16,052 bases of DNA, from NCBI GenBank assembly GCA_023387715.1, contig JAEWHQ010000204.1, forward strand, positions 1 through 16,052, read 5' to 3'. A model generated the notes under the pieces. The model had not been told where the DNA came from, made no database searches, and saw nothing but the letters and a program-made list of their open reading frames with translations. Below are positions 15,583 through 16,052 of the stretch, one piece after another (position 1 is the stretch's first letter; every line of letters starts with the position of its first letter). The stretch is from Pseudomonadota bacterium (GTDB lineage: Bacteria; Pseudomonadota; Alphaproteobacteria; Rhizobiales; Rhizobiaceae). The translations under genes were made by a program, and so were the position numbers.

Positions 15583-16052
15583 TCAATTTAAAAAAACGGG
15601 TAACGTTACGTCCCACCGATTCTGTGGTTTAGCGTGATTGGTTTCTTCGCAACTAACAGTGATACGATCTTTTTTGTCTGCATCTCCTCGCCATTTTACA
15701 CTCAGCGGTAATACGCATTCCGGCACAAAGGTCTTGTTATTGACGGACTGGAATAAGAAATTCGTACCGTTTTCAATATTACTGCCGTTGATAAAGCGTG
15801 CAGCAACTTGCTCTATTACATCATGATTTTGCATGTTTGAGCGTTTTTGCCGTTGACTTTCAGCGAATATCGCATGGCACATCCGTAAATTATTTAAACC
15901 AAAGCGTTGGCCACAATAGTTACGGATTTCCTCAAGGCGAGATAGCGGTAATTTCTCATAAATTTCGACATCGCATTCCCCGCAAGCAATGGGATCGTTG
16001 AAGAAAATTTGCAATGATGGCTGTTGCTTGATGAAAAACGTATAATCGGTGC
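15583..16052 (-). CDS. Unrecognised protein, 5' end beyond the right edge
   Basis: The frame is open from the right edge to a TGA at 15583-15585, at least 155 codons. The only start codon in the first part is TTG 16014, without a clear ribosome site, and the frame continues above it to the edge (TDYTFFIKQQPS), so the true start is probably outside the window. The visible part is soluble-looking, with a CGEC pair and two further cysteines (NYCGQRF, MCHAIF), a helical segment YEKLPLSRLEEIRNYCG, and a polar, probably beta-rich C-terminal half (VPECVLPLSVKWRGDADKK). I do not recognise the family. Its position beyond tRNA-Lys and its AT-rich surroundings suggest accessory DNA. A seven-T run near the 3' end could hide a frameshift. 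Confidence 0.6.
   Translation of the reverse strand, partial: TDYTFFIKQQPSLQIFFNDPIACGECDVEIYEKLPLSRLEEIRNYCGQRFGLNNLRMCHAIFAESQRQKRSNMQNHDVIEQVAARFINGSNIENGTNFLFQSVNNKTFVPECVLPLSVKWRGDADKKDRITVSCEETNHAKPQNRWDVTLPVFLN

Overview
This window looks like chromosomal DNA of an alphaproteobacterium, most likely a Hyphomicrobiales member close to Brucella, Ochrobactrum or Pseudochrobactrum. The basis is protein sequence character and the run pyrB-pyrC'-plsY-dprA-topA-rnr-DUF983-Nudix-MFS, an order I recall from Brucellaceae. The DNA is moderately AT-rich for that group. No ribosomal RNA, insertion sequence, CRISPR array or integrase is visible. Start codons include several TTG candidates, so some N-termini are uncertain.

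Left block (1-11678, almost all on the minus strand). Read in the direction of transcription: pyrB (aspartate transcarbamoylase), a catalytically dead dihydroorotase (pyrC'), plsY (acyl-phosphate glycerol-3-phosphate acyltransferase), dprA (ssDNA/RecA loader); then topA, rnr (RNase R), a DUF983 membrane protein; then, after a hairpin terminator, a NUDT19-like Nudix hydrolase and an MFS transporter that runs off the left edge. Most junctions inside these units are 4-bp ATGA overlaps or gaps of a few bases, so they read as three operons. One small unrecognised plus-strand gene (7291-7485) sits between topA and dprA.

Middle block (11793-14367). This holds a DUF1330 protein with its own terminator, a divergent MarR regulator with a 22-bp near-perfect palindrome between the two starts, a LysE/RhtB-type exporter, and a cation-diffusion-facilitator-like protein that lacks most of the usual metal ligands.

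Right block (14368-16052). A perfect FNR/FixK-type box (TTGAT-N4-ATCAA) lies upstream of a two-helix small membrane protein that ends in a strong terminator. Next comes a gene-free, AT-rich, highly patterned stretch (14833-15060). It has six GANTC sites within 98 bp, eight AATCG/CGATT motifs (two pairs at exact 10-bp period in inverted arrangement), a long imperfect hairpin and two DnaA-box matches. A tRNA-Lys(UUU) follows with a good promoter, its CCA end built into a second hairpin. Then there is about 360 bp of repeat-bearing non-coding DNA and an unrecognised partial gene open to the right edge.

The most interesting items are the patterned stretch at 14833-15060, the FNR-box-linked small membrane protein, the inactive dihydroorotase, the ligand-poor CDF protein and the tRNA-Lys-adjacent unknown gene.
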